A stretch of DNA of 64,000 nt from Steinernema hermaphroditum (taxonomy: Eukaryota; Nematoda; Chromadorea; Rhabditida; Steinernematidae): positions 6,720,769-6,784,768 of the forward strand of contig CM059624.1 of the NCBI GenBank assembly GCA_030435675.1. Direction: 5' to 3'. Position numbers and translations under genes: made by a program. Below, piece by piece: positions 23,701 through 36,641 of the stretch. How positions within the stretch are numbered: the stretch's first letter is position 1; every line of letters begins with the position of its first letter. The notes beneath the pieces are model-generated. The model was given only the letters and a program-made list of their open reading frames with translations, searched no databases and was not told where the DNA came from.

Positions 23701-26700
23701 CGCTCGGTTCCCAAGAAATCCGCGGACAACGGTCCGCAAGCTGACTCATCTCAAGGACACAGTCGACGGAATCTGAGTGGCACCAAGGGAGAGGCTGTGG
23801 AAGAAAAGTGTTTTTAGGTCAAACATGTGCTCGATTAGGTCTTACAGAACTCTACTACATATATTGCGGGGAAGTATTCAGATGCATATCAGATTGTTGA
23901 AATGAGACGATTTTGCATTTCCACTATTTGGCGGTTTAATTAGTGCCGTAGGGAATGAAGTGAAGCGAAGTTCTTCAAATGATCGAATGAAATATCTGCA
24001 AAATTTTAATAAAAATGAGCGCTTGGAATTCTTAGAGCGTCTAGAACCTATGACAGGCCAAGTGTTTTCATTAAGTACTGAACCCAGGACAGTCAACGTT
24101 TGACTCACTTTGCAGTACATGCATCTGTATTGAACCAGTTTGCATAAATGCTCAAGCAAAAGCAAATCTTGGAAAAGTGCGTATATTTAAGAGATTGAGT
24201 GACGTCGTTGTGATTAGCGCCGAAGTGTAGAATCGTTTGCATTTTCATTTTGTCTTTGATTTTTCGATTTGATTTTTAGCCTAGACAAACATTTCGAAAG
24301 TACATACGTTTCGGTGACTGTCTTCCAGACACACATTGCGGACAATGGCAGTCATTTTGTGGAAAAAGTTAAGACGAAGCGGTGGGAAGCGATTTAACGG
24401 ATTGTCTGTAGCACTGGTCTCGCAGAGAGACGCCGAGGTGTCTATCTGTCTCATGCATTTTCCCTTTTTTGTGTATCTTTTGCCATAAATAAACAAACTT
24501 TTTTTTCGGTCTATGTTCATTTCAGAGGACGCAGAATACTTTCCACAAAGCTCAAGCAAAAGTGCACAAAAAACAAAGCGAAAAATTTTTTTTTTTCGTT
24601 TCCCGATCGAAAAACGTGGCATATCTCGTCCACCCGCAGATTGCTTCTGACAGAGGGTCGAAACGCGTCGTAGGAGATCACAAACTCGATTAGCGCAAGC
24701 ATATCAGGAAAGACAAAAAAACGGCGCAAGAAGGCCTCAGACGGAGGGGGCTCCGAGGGGGACCTTGTGGAGGTCGTCTGTCGGAAACATTAAAAATAAA
24801 TACGGTAGGAATGTCGGCGTGAATAATGCACGCACTCATTGCCTAATGTTGATGTACTTGGGGAGAAGCGGACTTCTCCGAGGAAGGGTTTCGCCCTAAT
24901 TTATGCCGAAACTCTCGGATCGAGTGGGGAAGCGAGGCGCGCTAATGCTCATCGAGGGACTCTCGGCGCGCAATCAAGCGAAAGCCAGAAAACAAAGACC
25001 GACACAAAACAAAATGCCATTTAAAATACAACCGCCGCGGTTATCTGACAAGCCACGCTGTTTACATCTGCGCCGCAGATCTGTAGCCACTGGCAACTGC
25101 CAAAGCTCGGATCATCGTCTGTTTGGGGCGGATATGCAGGCAGAGATCAAAGAGAGTGGAAAGCACGGGACACAGGTGCATGGGAACGACCGCTCTGTTC
25201 TGTCGTCATTCGGCCTGCACCGTCGGAGTTGTTGCAAAATGAAACGATTCCCACGGCTGGGCAATTTATGAGCACAGAAGAAATACATAAAAGTGATGAT
25301 AGTGGGGGAAGTGTGGAGTTGGCGTGGCCAGGTTTCATGGAGACGTTCCTTTGGCAGCCTCGAAAGACGATCAGAGATGAGCAAAAAGCCAACTTGTAAT
25401 GTAGCCTTTGGGTCCACATTTTGAGTCTCTCCCTCGTGTAGTCCAAATGAGTGTTTTTTTTGTGGATACAGAGGAATAAAAAGGGAACTCCTGCGCACCT
25501 TCAAAAGCTATTGCCTCTGGAAGGAACTCATCCGTAAGACCCCTGAATCTGAATCATTTCTGCTGTACTGGAAAAAAGGAGAAGTCGGCTGAATTCAGAT
25601 CTGAGTCCAGGCAAACGTTCTACGAAGTCCACGTCGTTCTAGGCCACATCAGGGCTAACAAGGCTATCAGGAAAAATCGTTAAAATGTATGGTCTTCGAG
25701 GGAACGTACTATAATTTTGCATGTGGTTTCGATTTAATCATGTAATTTCCAGCTCATTCGTTCTATTGTGTAATTTCGAAAATTGAGATCGAAGGAATAA
25801 CGCATACAAAATAGCGCCAGATTTGGTTGGCTAACGAATTAAGGTGGGAACTCAAGCCGACCTTTCAAGAGACTGACACGAGAGTCAGCGAAAGGCGATG
25901 AGGTTTGGCAAGGTGAAACGAAAAAAGATTCAAAAATCGGACTTGTTTTGATTCGAACTCAATTAGGATATAAAAAAGGAGCTCAAGCTCCCCTTCAAAG
26001 TTTAAATTTTGGTTTAATTATCCTTGAAGCAGCCCAGCCTTCGATCTCTAGAAGAATTTGCAGAAAAACGGCTTACGTCAATAGTTACCATTGTTTGTCC
26101 GACAAAGGCAGAGACCTCCTTCGTCCACTTTCATAGCAAACACACAGTTTTAGAAAATTGAACATTTTGGAGCGACGATTTGCTCTGAAGACCCAGCATA
26201 GACATATCGTTGTAAATATGACCATTAAGAGTGCTCCTTTCAACATTCGGCGACTTTTAGGACACCTTCTTGGACAGAAAGACAAGAACCCCGAGAGAGA
26301 TATGAGAGAGTCGGAATCTGGAATGTCCAAATGCGATCGGTGGAGAAAAACGGTCGTTTGAGCGAGAATGAGGATGTTTCAGTGCCAACAGAAGAACGAA
26401 GAGGCTATGGCTCCTTTAGGACTGCACGTCGCATGGAATATTCTCTTCGGAAAACACCTGCAGGCAGAGTGAAACAAAAAATGGGGCGATCATCGAATTT
26501 CGCGATTCGGTGTCCGATGTCGCGAGCAGGACTAATTTGGATATTTCAGGGAATATTTCAGCAATAAATCGAGGATTTCAGTCGATAAGCATCTTGATGA
26601 ACGCTCGTAAATCGAGTGGACAGGACGGCACTTATCTCGTCCGCCCCCTCCTCCGAACGTCATTGTGTGTTTTCCAATAGGGCGTCAAGGTTCCTCAATA

Positions 26701-29063
26701 CAAAAAACAGCGCCCCTCCAGGAGTCCCAATTTTAGGGCCGGACAGCAGGCCGCGGAGAAATTAGCAAAAAAGGAGAAGAGGTCACAGAACGCGGCGCTC
26801 TTGGAACTAATAAGACTTCTTCAGTCTCGCCACGACAATTAAAAGGACCAAATTAAACGCGTATGGAGTTAGTTCCCTCTGCAGCAATTAGAATTTGTGT
26901 TGCGACACAAATTACTCGGCCAGAGAGGTGGAATCGATGGAATCGAGGAGGGGAGGGGAATCTGTGGGGTTCCTTGAAGAGGCGTGCTAGAACCATCTAG
27001 AACCTATCTTGAGAATCAAATAACAATTGTTAGTGTGTAATCAAGAGGCAATTCGATGTTGTATACTGTAGTTTTACTGGTAAACACTGGTTCTACTGGT
27101 TGGAACATAAGGATCGTAATCTTTGGTCCCATGCCAGATGATATCTTCAATTTTTGTTAGCTAAAATCTCCCCACAACGGCCACCGAGACGCTCAAAGAT
27201 CTTAATAACCTCCACAGCCACTATAGCCATATGAATGACGTGGCCGGATCCAATTCCCACGTCTGTTTTGATTGCGTCTACGTCCTGAGGCCGAACGCGA
27301 TGCACCTATAATCAAATAGGGAGGGCTATCGGGGATGCTCTCAAAACACTTCCTCGGAGGATCCCTGGACGGTTAGGCGCGCGAGAGAGTCGCAAAATGT
27401 CGTCGCGAAAGTAATTTGAATAAAAAACGAGATTAAGATGTTTGTGCGGTGCGATTTCCAAGTACTCGGCCACAGAAGAACAATGCCATCGAGCCACGAT
27501 CCCGTCACTCGGAAAAACATGCGTTTTCGGAATTAAGAATAGCGATGAACTTCTAAATATGCCCCCAAAAGAGAGCCTCCGAGTGGGTGCCAGGACACAC
27601 GGATTGTATCTTGGGATCTTCTGGGAAAAGGAGCGCCCGGCACGAGACAACAAAGATGCCTCATCATCTGAATGGACCTAATTGCTCGATTTTGAGAAAA
27701 AAATGGGGCTCCTGTTCATCAAGAACCGTCTGGACCAGTCGTGTTTTCGGTCGGGAAGTCGGGAATACGGTGGATCAGACGAATATCGTTCACCAATCAA
27801 TATTCACCAAATTCCTCGATCCAGAGGACATAGTAATTTGATCGTGCATAGTACAGAATTTATGGCGAAAATGTCCACTTGAAAGAGAACCGAGGAAAAC
27901 GGAATTAAAGGTTCACAAAGAAACGGAGTGTTCCAGCTATGAGCTATTATTTTAACTTCCGATCCTATCGCCACTCTTTTCCTGATAGTTTTCCTTTCCT
28001 TTCCTGCTCGCCTGTTAGCTATCGTATTGTAAAGAAAAGGATCTATCTTTCGCCGTCGAAACGCGTAAAGAACAAACTCATATCCATTAAACCCAAAGAT
28101 CCCAAAGGTGACACTGAGTCTTTTCTGCCCATTCGAATTCCGAAAGGCCATCTCATTCACCGAATGCAAACATGCACGAGTACTCCTTGCAATCCAATGA
28201 ACGGCCGAGTGCTCTTTTCGGTCGCCTCCGAGAAGGGCGCCATTCCAGGGGCGTTCTCTGTTGCAAGCGATCAAGATTGCGCGATAAATCACTCCGTCTT
28301 CCTTCCTGCGATTACCCTAACCCTTTCGCCGTCGTCTTATCTGGCGGCCAAAGACTCGGATGACGTGCATTCTAGAATCCGAGGCGTGCACGGTTAATTT
28401 AATTGCCTGCACAGCTTCTGCGTCCTGCCGCGACAAAAAAGGTGTTCGCAGTGGAGCGGACGAAAAGAGGCGGCGTGCACGCATAAAAGTCTTTTGACGT
28501 AATGAACGCAAAATTGGATTACTCTCGAAGACAGAGCCGAGGATCGGGGGCCACTTAGGATCGCCGCCGACGGCCAAATCCGCGAGTACACGTGACTCCG
28601 CCAAAACAGAAATCGGCCCTGCGTCAATTAATGTTGTCAGGGAGGAAACGAGGCGACGTGGAAACCGCGAAATGAGCCTTTTATGGCGGAGGAGCACGAG
28701 GAGGACAAATGGGAATCACGGCGATGAGAGGCGCCGGGACGATGTTTTGGGATGCGTTGTGACGTCGGCGGAGATGATGGCCGAATTCGCGAAAACATGG
28801 AACCTTAAGAGGGTTAAGGATCACGCCGCTGAGACAATGCAAGCTGAAAGGCGTTCAGGCAGGGAATCGACGAAAGTCGAGGGACTCAAACACAACAAAA
28901 GCAAGCTTAAATGGTTGAGGAAACCTGGATTACGGTATTCTAGGTCTTCGCAAGTTTATACAAACATCACAAGTTATACTACGCTTTCTATAATCTGTGG
29001 CATCCCCTATATATAAACGGAGAACCGACGAGTCCGTTGGTCTGTGTGTGTCTGTGTGTTTTT

Positions 29064-29075
29064 CCGTGCGCACGG
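29064..29075. repeat. 12-bp palindrome in repeat copy
   Basis: CCGTGCGCACGG is a perfect 12-bp palindrome, flanked by GTTTTT on the left and GGAAAAC on the right, so a ~25-nt near-perfect hairpin can form. It lies 45 bp downstream of a TATATAAA box (29010-29017) and upstream of dispersed repeat block A copy 2. Confidence 0.6.
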
Positions 29076-29146
29076 GGAAAACACCCACCCAAAATAAGGA
29101 CCCCGAGAGGAACCGAACCCGACACCGCCCGCTTACAAACGGAGAA

Positions 29147-29167
29147 CGTTCGCAATGAGCCACACAG
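29147..29167 (+). repeat. Dispersed repeat block A, copy 2
   Basis: This matches 3076-3096 exactly over 21 bp. The upstream flank (GCTTACAAACGGAGAA) resembles that of copy 1. Confidence 0.6.
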
Positions 29168-29525
29168 GCAGTTAGAGGGTAGCGCTTTACTTCTGCTATG
29201 TCTCTGGCCTATTTTGTAACCAGCGGAGATGTCGGTTCGAGGTTCCTGAAACTTTACAGTTTTTTCGCCCACTTCAGCCATTTACATGAGCGCCAATCTT
29301 TCCGCCCGCAGGGCTATGGTGTCTGGCTGCCCGCAGGGCTATGGGCTACTTGGTTTTTAGTACCTGGAGGGCGCGAATTCGCGCGCAGCCGCGTTTATTA
29401 ATTTTATTTGAAATCGACACGAACCAAGAAGGACCTCCTCCTTCTCTTCCTGCAAAGTTGTAGTCTACATTTGGGAGCCTATTTGTGGGTTGGGATGTTA
29501 ATTTTAGACAAACAGAGGAGGTCCG

Positions 29526-29562
29526 GGCTTCATTCCTGGCGTGGCACTGAGGTCGAACCGGT
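29526..29562 (+). repeat. Dispersed repeat block B, copy 2
   Basis: The counterpart of 3191-3227; it lies 359 bp after block A here, against 95 bp in the other copy, so one copy has gained or lost internal sequence. Confidence 0.6.
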
Positions 29563-31744
29563 CGGTGGTGGCCTAATTTTGGATAAAATGACCAAAAAGA
29601 TGGAAACGCGGTCCGAGAATGCTGGTGTACAAATCAAGGTTTGTAACATTCGCTTTTTATCTGTTTAAGGGAAATATCCATGGATTATCCATTGGTGAAA
29701 ATGGCGAAAAATGAAAATAATGACTGCTGGATCATTTCCATGACCTGCCACCCACTCGATGCCGTCACGACTCCGCTAGAATGGTCTGATATATTTCCAC
29801 TTCCGGAGGTCTCCAAAAACGCGACACTTAGTCGAGATTTAGAATTGCACAAAAGTGAGTGAAGCGTGTAATCCGAATTTACTTAATATCGCCGTTCTGC
29901 GATGATCGGAGCGTTATGGACCTCATCGGGAAGTTGAAGACGGAAGTAAACAATTTAAGATGCTAGGTGGTCACGGGCCACACGTGACAGAAGGTTCTGA
30001 ATGAATAAGTGAGTCGAAGATGATGAAGAAGGACTTTTGTGATTCACAAGGAGCTTGTTCCTAAGTTCAAAAGATGTAAAAATTCGACAATTCCCACGAC
30101 CACAAGAAGACACATTCTGCGACACCACAAAACAAGCGCCGAAGTACATCGGAAACGTATCTCGACGCTAAATAAATCATCCGATGAAAGGGACCCCAGA
30201 GAACAAACAAAAACAGACGAAGCCTCCGAAGGCTCTGCGGAGATGGCGATGCACTTTCAGGGCCTAATAGGAGGGCGCAACTCGGCGCCGTGACTGGCAC
30301 GGGTAATTAACGCACTTTCATAATTGTCATTATGCGCGAGAATTCACCGAATCCACACGTTGACCCATCCTAAGACCCATCTTCCAATGAGGAAGGATAG
30401 TCACGGCAGTCACCGCGTGTTTACAAGTAATTCTTCATTATTTCCCCGACTACATTCTAAGAGTTTCCTTTTGTGCATCGAATGGGATTTTTTGAATTTT
30501 TCGAGTGGCGGACGCCACGCACTGTTTGTGAGTCGCCGAGTGTTTGCGCGACCAATTCTAAGAAGAATAGAGAATTTAAGCCATTGGCAAACTGCCGGAA
30601 TCCATACAATTTTCATTTTATGTAACATTGAGTTAATGGTGGATGGTGGATCTCCACCTCAATGTATGTAGATGCACCTTTTTGCACGAAAGAGGAGTTG
30701 TAACAAAGGCAAAATAAATCACAATCGAAACGAATATGCCTACGTTGCCAATTTTACGTTCTAAATTTAAATACGCAACAACAGCTGGCTGACCGACGGT
30801 ATGACCGACTTTAGGTAGAACAAGGTAGAAGAAGCTCTGATCTGAGCTTACATGAAACGCGCGATTATGGAGCATCGTGATCTGAGGACGGTGGATGAGT
30901 TGTATCTGCTGCTCAACTCAAGAGAAAATGCTTCGACTCTTGACAACAGTGTAGCCGCATCTCAATTTAGGTGTTGCGGTTCTTACTGTACTCTTTCCGC
31001 ACAGAAATGAGTCACTCTTAAAGAAAAGGAAAAGTGACTGACTTGTGCTTTTTGGACGACGACAAAGCGACATAGTTCTGCAAATGGCCCACACAAGGAG
31101 AATGTCACTTTTTTCCGAAACGTGTCAGGACGCGTTCTTCAAGCAGATGATGAGGAAGCGATGAACAGCGAACACAAATCTGCACGGATTCGGTCGAGGC
31201 ATCAGGGAACAATGTCCTTTATGTTGCACTTTTTTTTCGCCCTATTGCTTTAGTTGTGCTTCGATAAGCAGCACGTGCATGAGTAAGCAGAGCAAGCGGA
31301 GTAAGCATATGCATCATGTTCTTCACGTGAATCATATGATATTAATTAGACTCGATAAGAGATGAGAAAATGACTCACAAGGGGAGGAATTTAAAATTCG
31401 ATTCGGCATTAACAGTCAGCTGGCACCTTCTTCGGGAGCACATGTTGGTTATAGAAACGGTTATCCTAAGCATTGTGGGGTTCTCGAGATTCTGTGATTA
31501 TAAAAACGTAGAGAACTCGAGCACGTGAGATCTTCTGAATAATACAGAGATTCTCAGCAATTTCGCATCGTTTATGTAGAGGATAAGTGTTCAGTTCTAA
31601 GTGGATAACATCTGAGAGGCAGAGGGGAAAGTCACAAGGGGATATTTGTTAGTTTAATTATTCAGTTCAATGACTTACAACCTGCAAAATGCCATGTATA
31701 AACAAGAAAAAGACATCTATTACATTGTGGGCCAACAGAGGCGA

Positions 31745-31773
31745 CCGAGAACGACCGCTCACTCAACTCATTT
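31745..31773 (+). repeat. Dispersed repeat C, copy 2
   Basis: It is the exact reverse complement of 3598-3626 over 29 bp. The flanks share only short patches, so the similarity is confined to the core. Confidence 0.7.
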
Positions 31774-33243
31774 CTGAGAGAACGAACGGAGCACTGGCGC
31801 GAATGAAAGAATCCGATCGGTTAAAGCCTTAATTGCCAATTTTTGAACAGATTCTATGGAATTCTTGAGGAAATATCGCGAAGAAACGAAAGAAAGGAGC
31901 TCGTAGGTCCTAGCTCGAAAGTCGCTACTTTTTAAGTCCCACCTCTCAACGAATGTAGGTCGATAATTTAAAAAATTTTGAAACGAGGAACAGTGGAACA
32001 ATCTGAACACAACAAAGACAACCGGTTAGGAAAGCAATATGCGTTCTTTGGTCCACGAGACGCCCGGCTGGGCAGCGGGACACCCGGCTGGCATGTAAAG
32101 TCTTTTTCCACGGAAGCAACACATGACGTTGCTGCTTCTGAAGTGTATTTTGGGAAGCGGACTGATCTACCAGATCTCCCTTTTTCTGTCCTTTGAGCCA
32201 GTTTTGAGTCACTTACAAATGCGCATTCTTCCTAGAAGGTTCACCCGTTGCACCCGGAATTCTCGGAGAAGTTTGAATAACCTAAGAGCGGAACAGAGCA
32301 AAGACTAAAAAGAGGAAATCACTTCCTGACACCTAATGTGTGCATAACGTAGCGAAATTCGGAGGGAGTCTGGTCGGGGAGTCAGGAAAGTGGCCTCAGG
32401 GAAAACCTTTCAAAAGAGACTTATTTGTCGCAGACTGAAACGATAACAAAAGTACGAGGAGGCGCAGACGACTTTTATTTAGTTTCACGGCATCATCGAA
32501 AGTAATCGGTGGTGTGGGAGTCAGGAACCCTTCTGTATACTCCAGGTTGTGCGTTTGCGAGTTAAATGATAGAGAGTAGAGTGTTCACCCCAGGAGATTA
32601 TTTCGGCTTGCCAAAATTACAAATTGCTATAAGGTTGCTTAAGCAGTATCCCAGCTAGACCTCGGACATTTTCATTTTTTGAGGTCCGTCGAACGACAAT
32701 GGTTTTGTTTCCAATTTTCGGCGATTCCACGCGGTGATAAACTGAGCTGATAATTGTCGATGTTCAAACAATGCTCCTATATTCCACGATCAGTTTTAAT
32801 AGAACGGCATCGATCATTTTGCACTCCAAAGTAGTGTCCTCCCAGAATACACAGTTCGAAGACCACGCTTTCCCAACCTCCCCAACGCACGTGTTCCGTC
32901 GATGTTATCACTTCCTCTGTGTAAACGCCCCGCGTGATTCCATTTTTTGATTGATCCGGCGGAGTTCAAGGGCGAGCGACGGCGTGGCTGCAGGCCCAGA
33001 GGGTCGTTCCGTCGCCGCAGTGGCGTGTTTCTTCTTATCTGCAACCAGTCCGCTCCCTTCCACTCGGTCAGTCGAGGCGAATTTCAGAGAGATGGTCGCT
33101 TTTGGAGACGAAATCATCCGCGGGGACCTTCGCCACAGCGGAGGAGCGTCGAACCTCGAGTTCAACAACCGTGTAAGTAGAGCTCCAAGTAGGATATTCC
33201 GATCCTTAAGAGCAGATCGCTCTAGTAACCTCAAAATTCACCC

Positions 33244-34766
33244 ATGGACAAGGAAAGTCCTGTTCTTGAAACTCCGCTTTCCTCAGAACCCTCGAATCTA
33301 GCGACCCTTCACTCCGCGCTTCAGATCAAGGCGATGATCGCCGGCGGCCAAACGGTTTACCACTTCGGTTTCGGACAGTCGCCCTTCCCCGTGCCGGAGC
33401 CCATCGTCGAGGGTCTCCGGAAGCACGCCGACAAGTACGAGTACCTCTCCGTGCCCGGAATCCCCGAGCTCCGCCAGGAGATCATCAACTTCCACAGACA
33501 CTTTGGCGACTTCGACCACTTCACCCCCGAGAGCCTGGTCCTCGTGCCCGGCTCCAAGCAGATCATCTACCAGATCATGAACTGCTTCAGCGGAGAGGTC
33601 CTTCTCGTGGCGCCCTCGTGGACGTCTTACAAGCCCCAGGCCGACCTCTGCCAGACGTCCACCAAGATCCTTGTCACCAAGAAGGAGAACTTCTTCGTCC
33701 CCACCCCCGGGGAGATCGAGGCAACTCTCGCCGAGATGGATCCCCAGAAGAGGAAGCTCCTCATCATCAACACGCCCAACAACCCCACGGGTCACGTCTT
33801 CACCGAGGCCGAGCTGAAGGCCCTGGCCGAGGTGTGCCGAAAACACGGAATCATCGTCATCTCCGACGAGATTTACGCCCGACTCACGCCCAAGAAGCAC
33901 CTCAGCTTGGCTACGGTAGCTGACTGAGGGCTGTAGCAGCTCTAAACATCGATCCTTTCAGTTCTACCCCGAAGGAACGATTGTCACCACCGGATACTCG
34001 AAGTGGGCCTCTGCTGGAGGATGGCGGGTGAGTTTGGAGCCTCCAAGGGCAAATACCGTAACCAAGGGTGCCCAGTAAATCTAAGAAAAGGGTCCGTATC
34101 CATCTAGACATCTAAGCTTTTCAGTTCGGCTACGGTCTCTTCCCGGAGAGTCTCCGTGCCTTCCAGAAGGTCGTGGCCGGCGCCTGCAGCCAGACGATCA
34201 CCTGTGCCCCCGCCCCCATGCAGTTCGGCATTTGCGAGGGTCTCAAGAAGATCGACGAACTCGAAGAGTACTGCAGGAGATGCACACGTGTCCTCGACAT
34301 TTGCGGACGTTTCACTCATCGGTAAACGATTCTGGGTCTCTTCCCGCAGGATGTTCTCTTCAGCCACCTGGAATCTGTCGGCGTCACCGGAAATCCCCCC
34401 GAGGGAACCTACTACTACATGCCTGACTTCCACGTCGTTAAGTCCGACAAACTGAAGACCTGTGAGGAGATGTGCGAGCGCCTTCTGAACGAGGCCAGCG
34501 TCGGAGTAAGCCGTGATTTTCGAGAACTACGGTAGAAAAGTCGACTTTAGCTGATGGCTTGCGATCCCCACTACTTGCGTCCGGAAGGCGAATTCACCGT
34601 TCGCTTCTGTTTTATTAACTTCGACGGTCGAGACGCCTACAAGGCGATCGAAAAGTTCGACGGTGCGGACGAGGAAGCCTTCGTTAGACGTTACTGCTCT
34701 CCTCTGGCTGAAGGAGTCGACGCCATAAAGAAGTGGGTCGTGGCCAACAGCTCGGCCAAGAACTAA
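33244..34766 (+). CDS. Class I/II PLP-dependent aminotransferase
   Basis: Five exons, 33244-33915, 33962-34027, 34125-34321, 34364-34505 and 34551-34766, join in frame to 430 aa. The fold-type I aminotransferase signatures are all visible: FGFGQSPFPVP near the N terminus, the substrate/PLP loop NTPNNPTG, the PLP-ring Asp-x-x-Tyr in SDEIYARL, the Schiff-base lysine in TGYSKWASAGGWR and the C-terminal Arg region RFCFIN. It should transfer an amino group between an amino acid and a 2-oxo acid; substrate is not predictable from sequence. The fourth intron-exon choice matters: using the CAG at 34361-34363 keeps the frame and skips an in-frame TAA. The start follows a leader intron (33172-33215); an upstream ATG at 33091 would give only a short uORF. 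AATAAA is at 34808-34813; the gene is convergent with the next one. Confidence 0.93.
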
Positions 34767-34807
34767 ACGAATGTCATAAGGATTTAACAATATTCACTTT
34801 ATAAAAA

Positions 34808-34813
34808 AATAAA
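34808..34813 (+). terminator. Poly(A) signal AATAAA
   Basis: It lies 42 bp after the aminotransferase stop and 48 bp before the stop codon of the convergent minus-strand gene. Confidence 0.55.
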
Positions 34814-34860
34814 TGTGAGCACCCCAGAGGGAAGCTAACATTCCACTCATCGTCATCTGC

Positions 34861-36641
34861 TCAATCATGGACTCTTCCTCTTTGCAAGGAAACCGATCGC
34901 TTCCTCGCGCGAATCACATGTCCCTGGAAGTCACGGCGTTTCCTTTCAATGACCGAAAAGTCTTCTCGCTGCTTCTGGATCGCGAACTGTGCGCACTCGC
35001 CGAGACTCATACAGCTGAACGGCGAGCGGACCAATCGCACCTTCTGGAGATTCTGCCCATCGTCACCGATCTGAAAAGAATCTAATGAATAAAAGGGACT
35101 GCAACATTTCATACTTCATCGAGGATAACGACGAAATGGCCGGAAGACTGTGATAGCTCCAGGTGGATGTCGTTGAACGCACATCCTTCTACGCACGCCG
35201 ACATGTCTCTCCACTCCAGCTTCTTTGTATTCAACATTCCTAGGCTGAAAGTACGTCGTAAGAGCGTTTTTCTTTGACTGTAGTCTTACCTCGCTTCAGG
35301 CCGCTGTACGACAACATCTCTCATAGCGCTCACATGCGAAGCCACTGATAGGAAGAAGCTCCCGAAGAAACCGAAGAACCGCGAGCTCGAGCAAAGGAAG
35401 AAGGCACGAAGGAAGAGCAACTGGATACGGAAGAGATGTGCGGCGACGTGCCAGCGGAAGCTGCTTCGGGGGGTACGGTATTTGGTCATCAGGCCGACCT
35501 AATAAATGAAATCACTAATTGGCAAAAACAAAGGGTACACCACATGGTCAAATCCGTTCTGAGCGACGACACAGTCAATGACGAAGGGCTTCATTCCATA
35601 TTCGTCGAAAGGGAATCCAGAAGCATGACCCCGTACGGCTCCTTTTAAAGACATCTCACCGGAACTGAAAATTATCATACAGAAACAGAGAAATCTTTCG
35701 TTCAAAATCTCACACAATGTCGACATTGGCGATCTTCGTCGGGTCGACTTCGTTCGATCGACGGTCCATGCAGAAGAAATTAAGTTTCTGGTCGTTTTCA
35801 GTAAAGAATGGCGAAACGAAGGAGGAGATCCGAAGGTTCGGATCTTGGTCGCCGATGAAGCGGCTCAACTGTAAACGATATGACCTGGTCGCCAACAAAG
35901 TGTCACTCACATCATTCAGAAACCGATCAAACTGTCTCCGCTCTTCACGCTCACTATCCGGACATTTCTTCGGCCGCTTCGAAAGCTTCACCGCTAGAAT
36001 CGGTCCGTCTAACATCTCGCGTGTCATCGCAACCACGAACCGCTTCCCTACAGCCGTTTTGATCCCGTGCTCGTAGGGATGCGGTATCCGTAGGGCGTAG
36101 TCGTACGAATTTCGAACCAGGACGCTGCTTCCGTCATCGAAAACCTGAAGAGGAGCTCTTGATGAGTACTTAATGGAAACTCTTGGTTTACCTCGATAAG
36201 GCGCTGCTTAAGAAGTTGTCTTCGCTTGTGGTAATCGACGAGTACCAACTCGTTCGTGCCTAGTGCGTAGAAGTGGATGATATTCTCTCCGAGGTCCTCG
36301 AGTCCCGGAATCGTCAGCTGGCTTCTCTCGTTCAGAGCCAGGTCAATACGATCCATTCGGATATCGACAAGCGTTGCCGAACGATGGATTCTTTGGCTCT
36401 AAAAAGCATTCATTAGCGTCGTAGATAGAAAAGCTTACAGGGGAACAAGCGAGGAGATAAGCGACTTGCGCTCTATTGTCGATCGCCAGTTTGTACGGCT
36501 CTGTAACGTCGTTCTTCGTTGGAGATCCATCGTAGACCTGAAATCGAAAGAGTTCACGGCAATAAGGAGAAGACGAAGAAAGCTCACGTTTGCGTAATGT
36601 TGGTTTTTGGATCGTCGAAAAAATCCGAAGAAATCGAACAT
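34861..36641 (-). CDS. Conserved-looking unknown protein, nine exons
   Basis: Nine exons on the minus strand, 36641-36588, 36537-36439, 36398-36192, 36144-35714, 35664-35541, 35498-35477, 35344-35290, 35244-35115 and 35070-34861, join in frame at every junction to 443 aa; introns are 40-50 nt except one of 132 nt. The ATG lies 31 nt after a CACTTAG acceptor, suggesting trans-splicing. One exon is only 22 nt. The protein starts MFDFFGFFRRSKNQ, has no signal peptide or membrane segment, and alternates short beta-like hydrophobic and charged stretches (IIHFYALGTNELVLVDYHK, SSVLVRNSYDYALRI), which could fit a beta-propeller or sandwich. The C-terminal ~40 residues are basic. I do not recognise a family. 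The long run of consistent splice phases makes it a real gene. Confidence 0.7.

Larger units (their letters stand above)
20746..33243. other. 12.5-kb gene desert
   Basis: Apart from dispersed repeats I see no supported gene. Numerous open frames of 60-160 codons on both strands lack family signatures and splice logic. Candidate regulatory islands, CpG- and ATTA-bearing, occur at about 20880-21150, 24740-25050, 26600-26960 and 28200-28790. A small duplication (GCCCGCAGGGCTATGG twice) is at about 29310-29350. Upstream of the aminotransferase, an ATG at 33091 with a GTAAGT donor at 33172 probably marks a leader exon. Confidence 0.4.

Noticed and set aside
26011..26030. GGTTTAATTATCC, resembling the start of nematode spliced leader SL1
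   Set aside because: Only the first ~10 bases match; there is no following GT donor and no snRNP-binding context.
29010..29040. Possible hammerhead ribozyme near ACGAGTCCG
   Set aside because: The conserved CUGANGA and GAAA core elements are not present in order.
33298..33900. 200-codon minus-strand frame
   Set aside because: Antisense shadow of the aminotransferase first exon.
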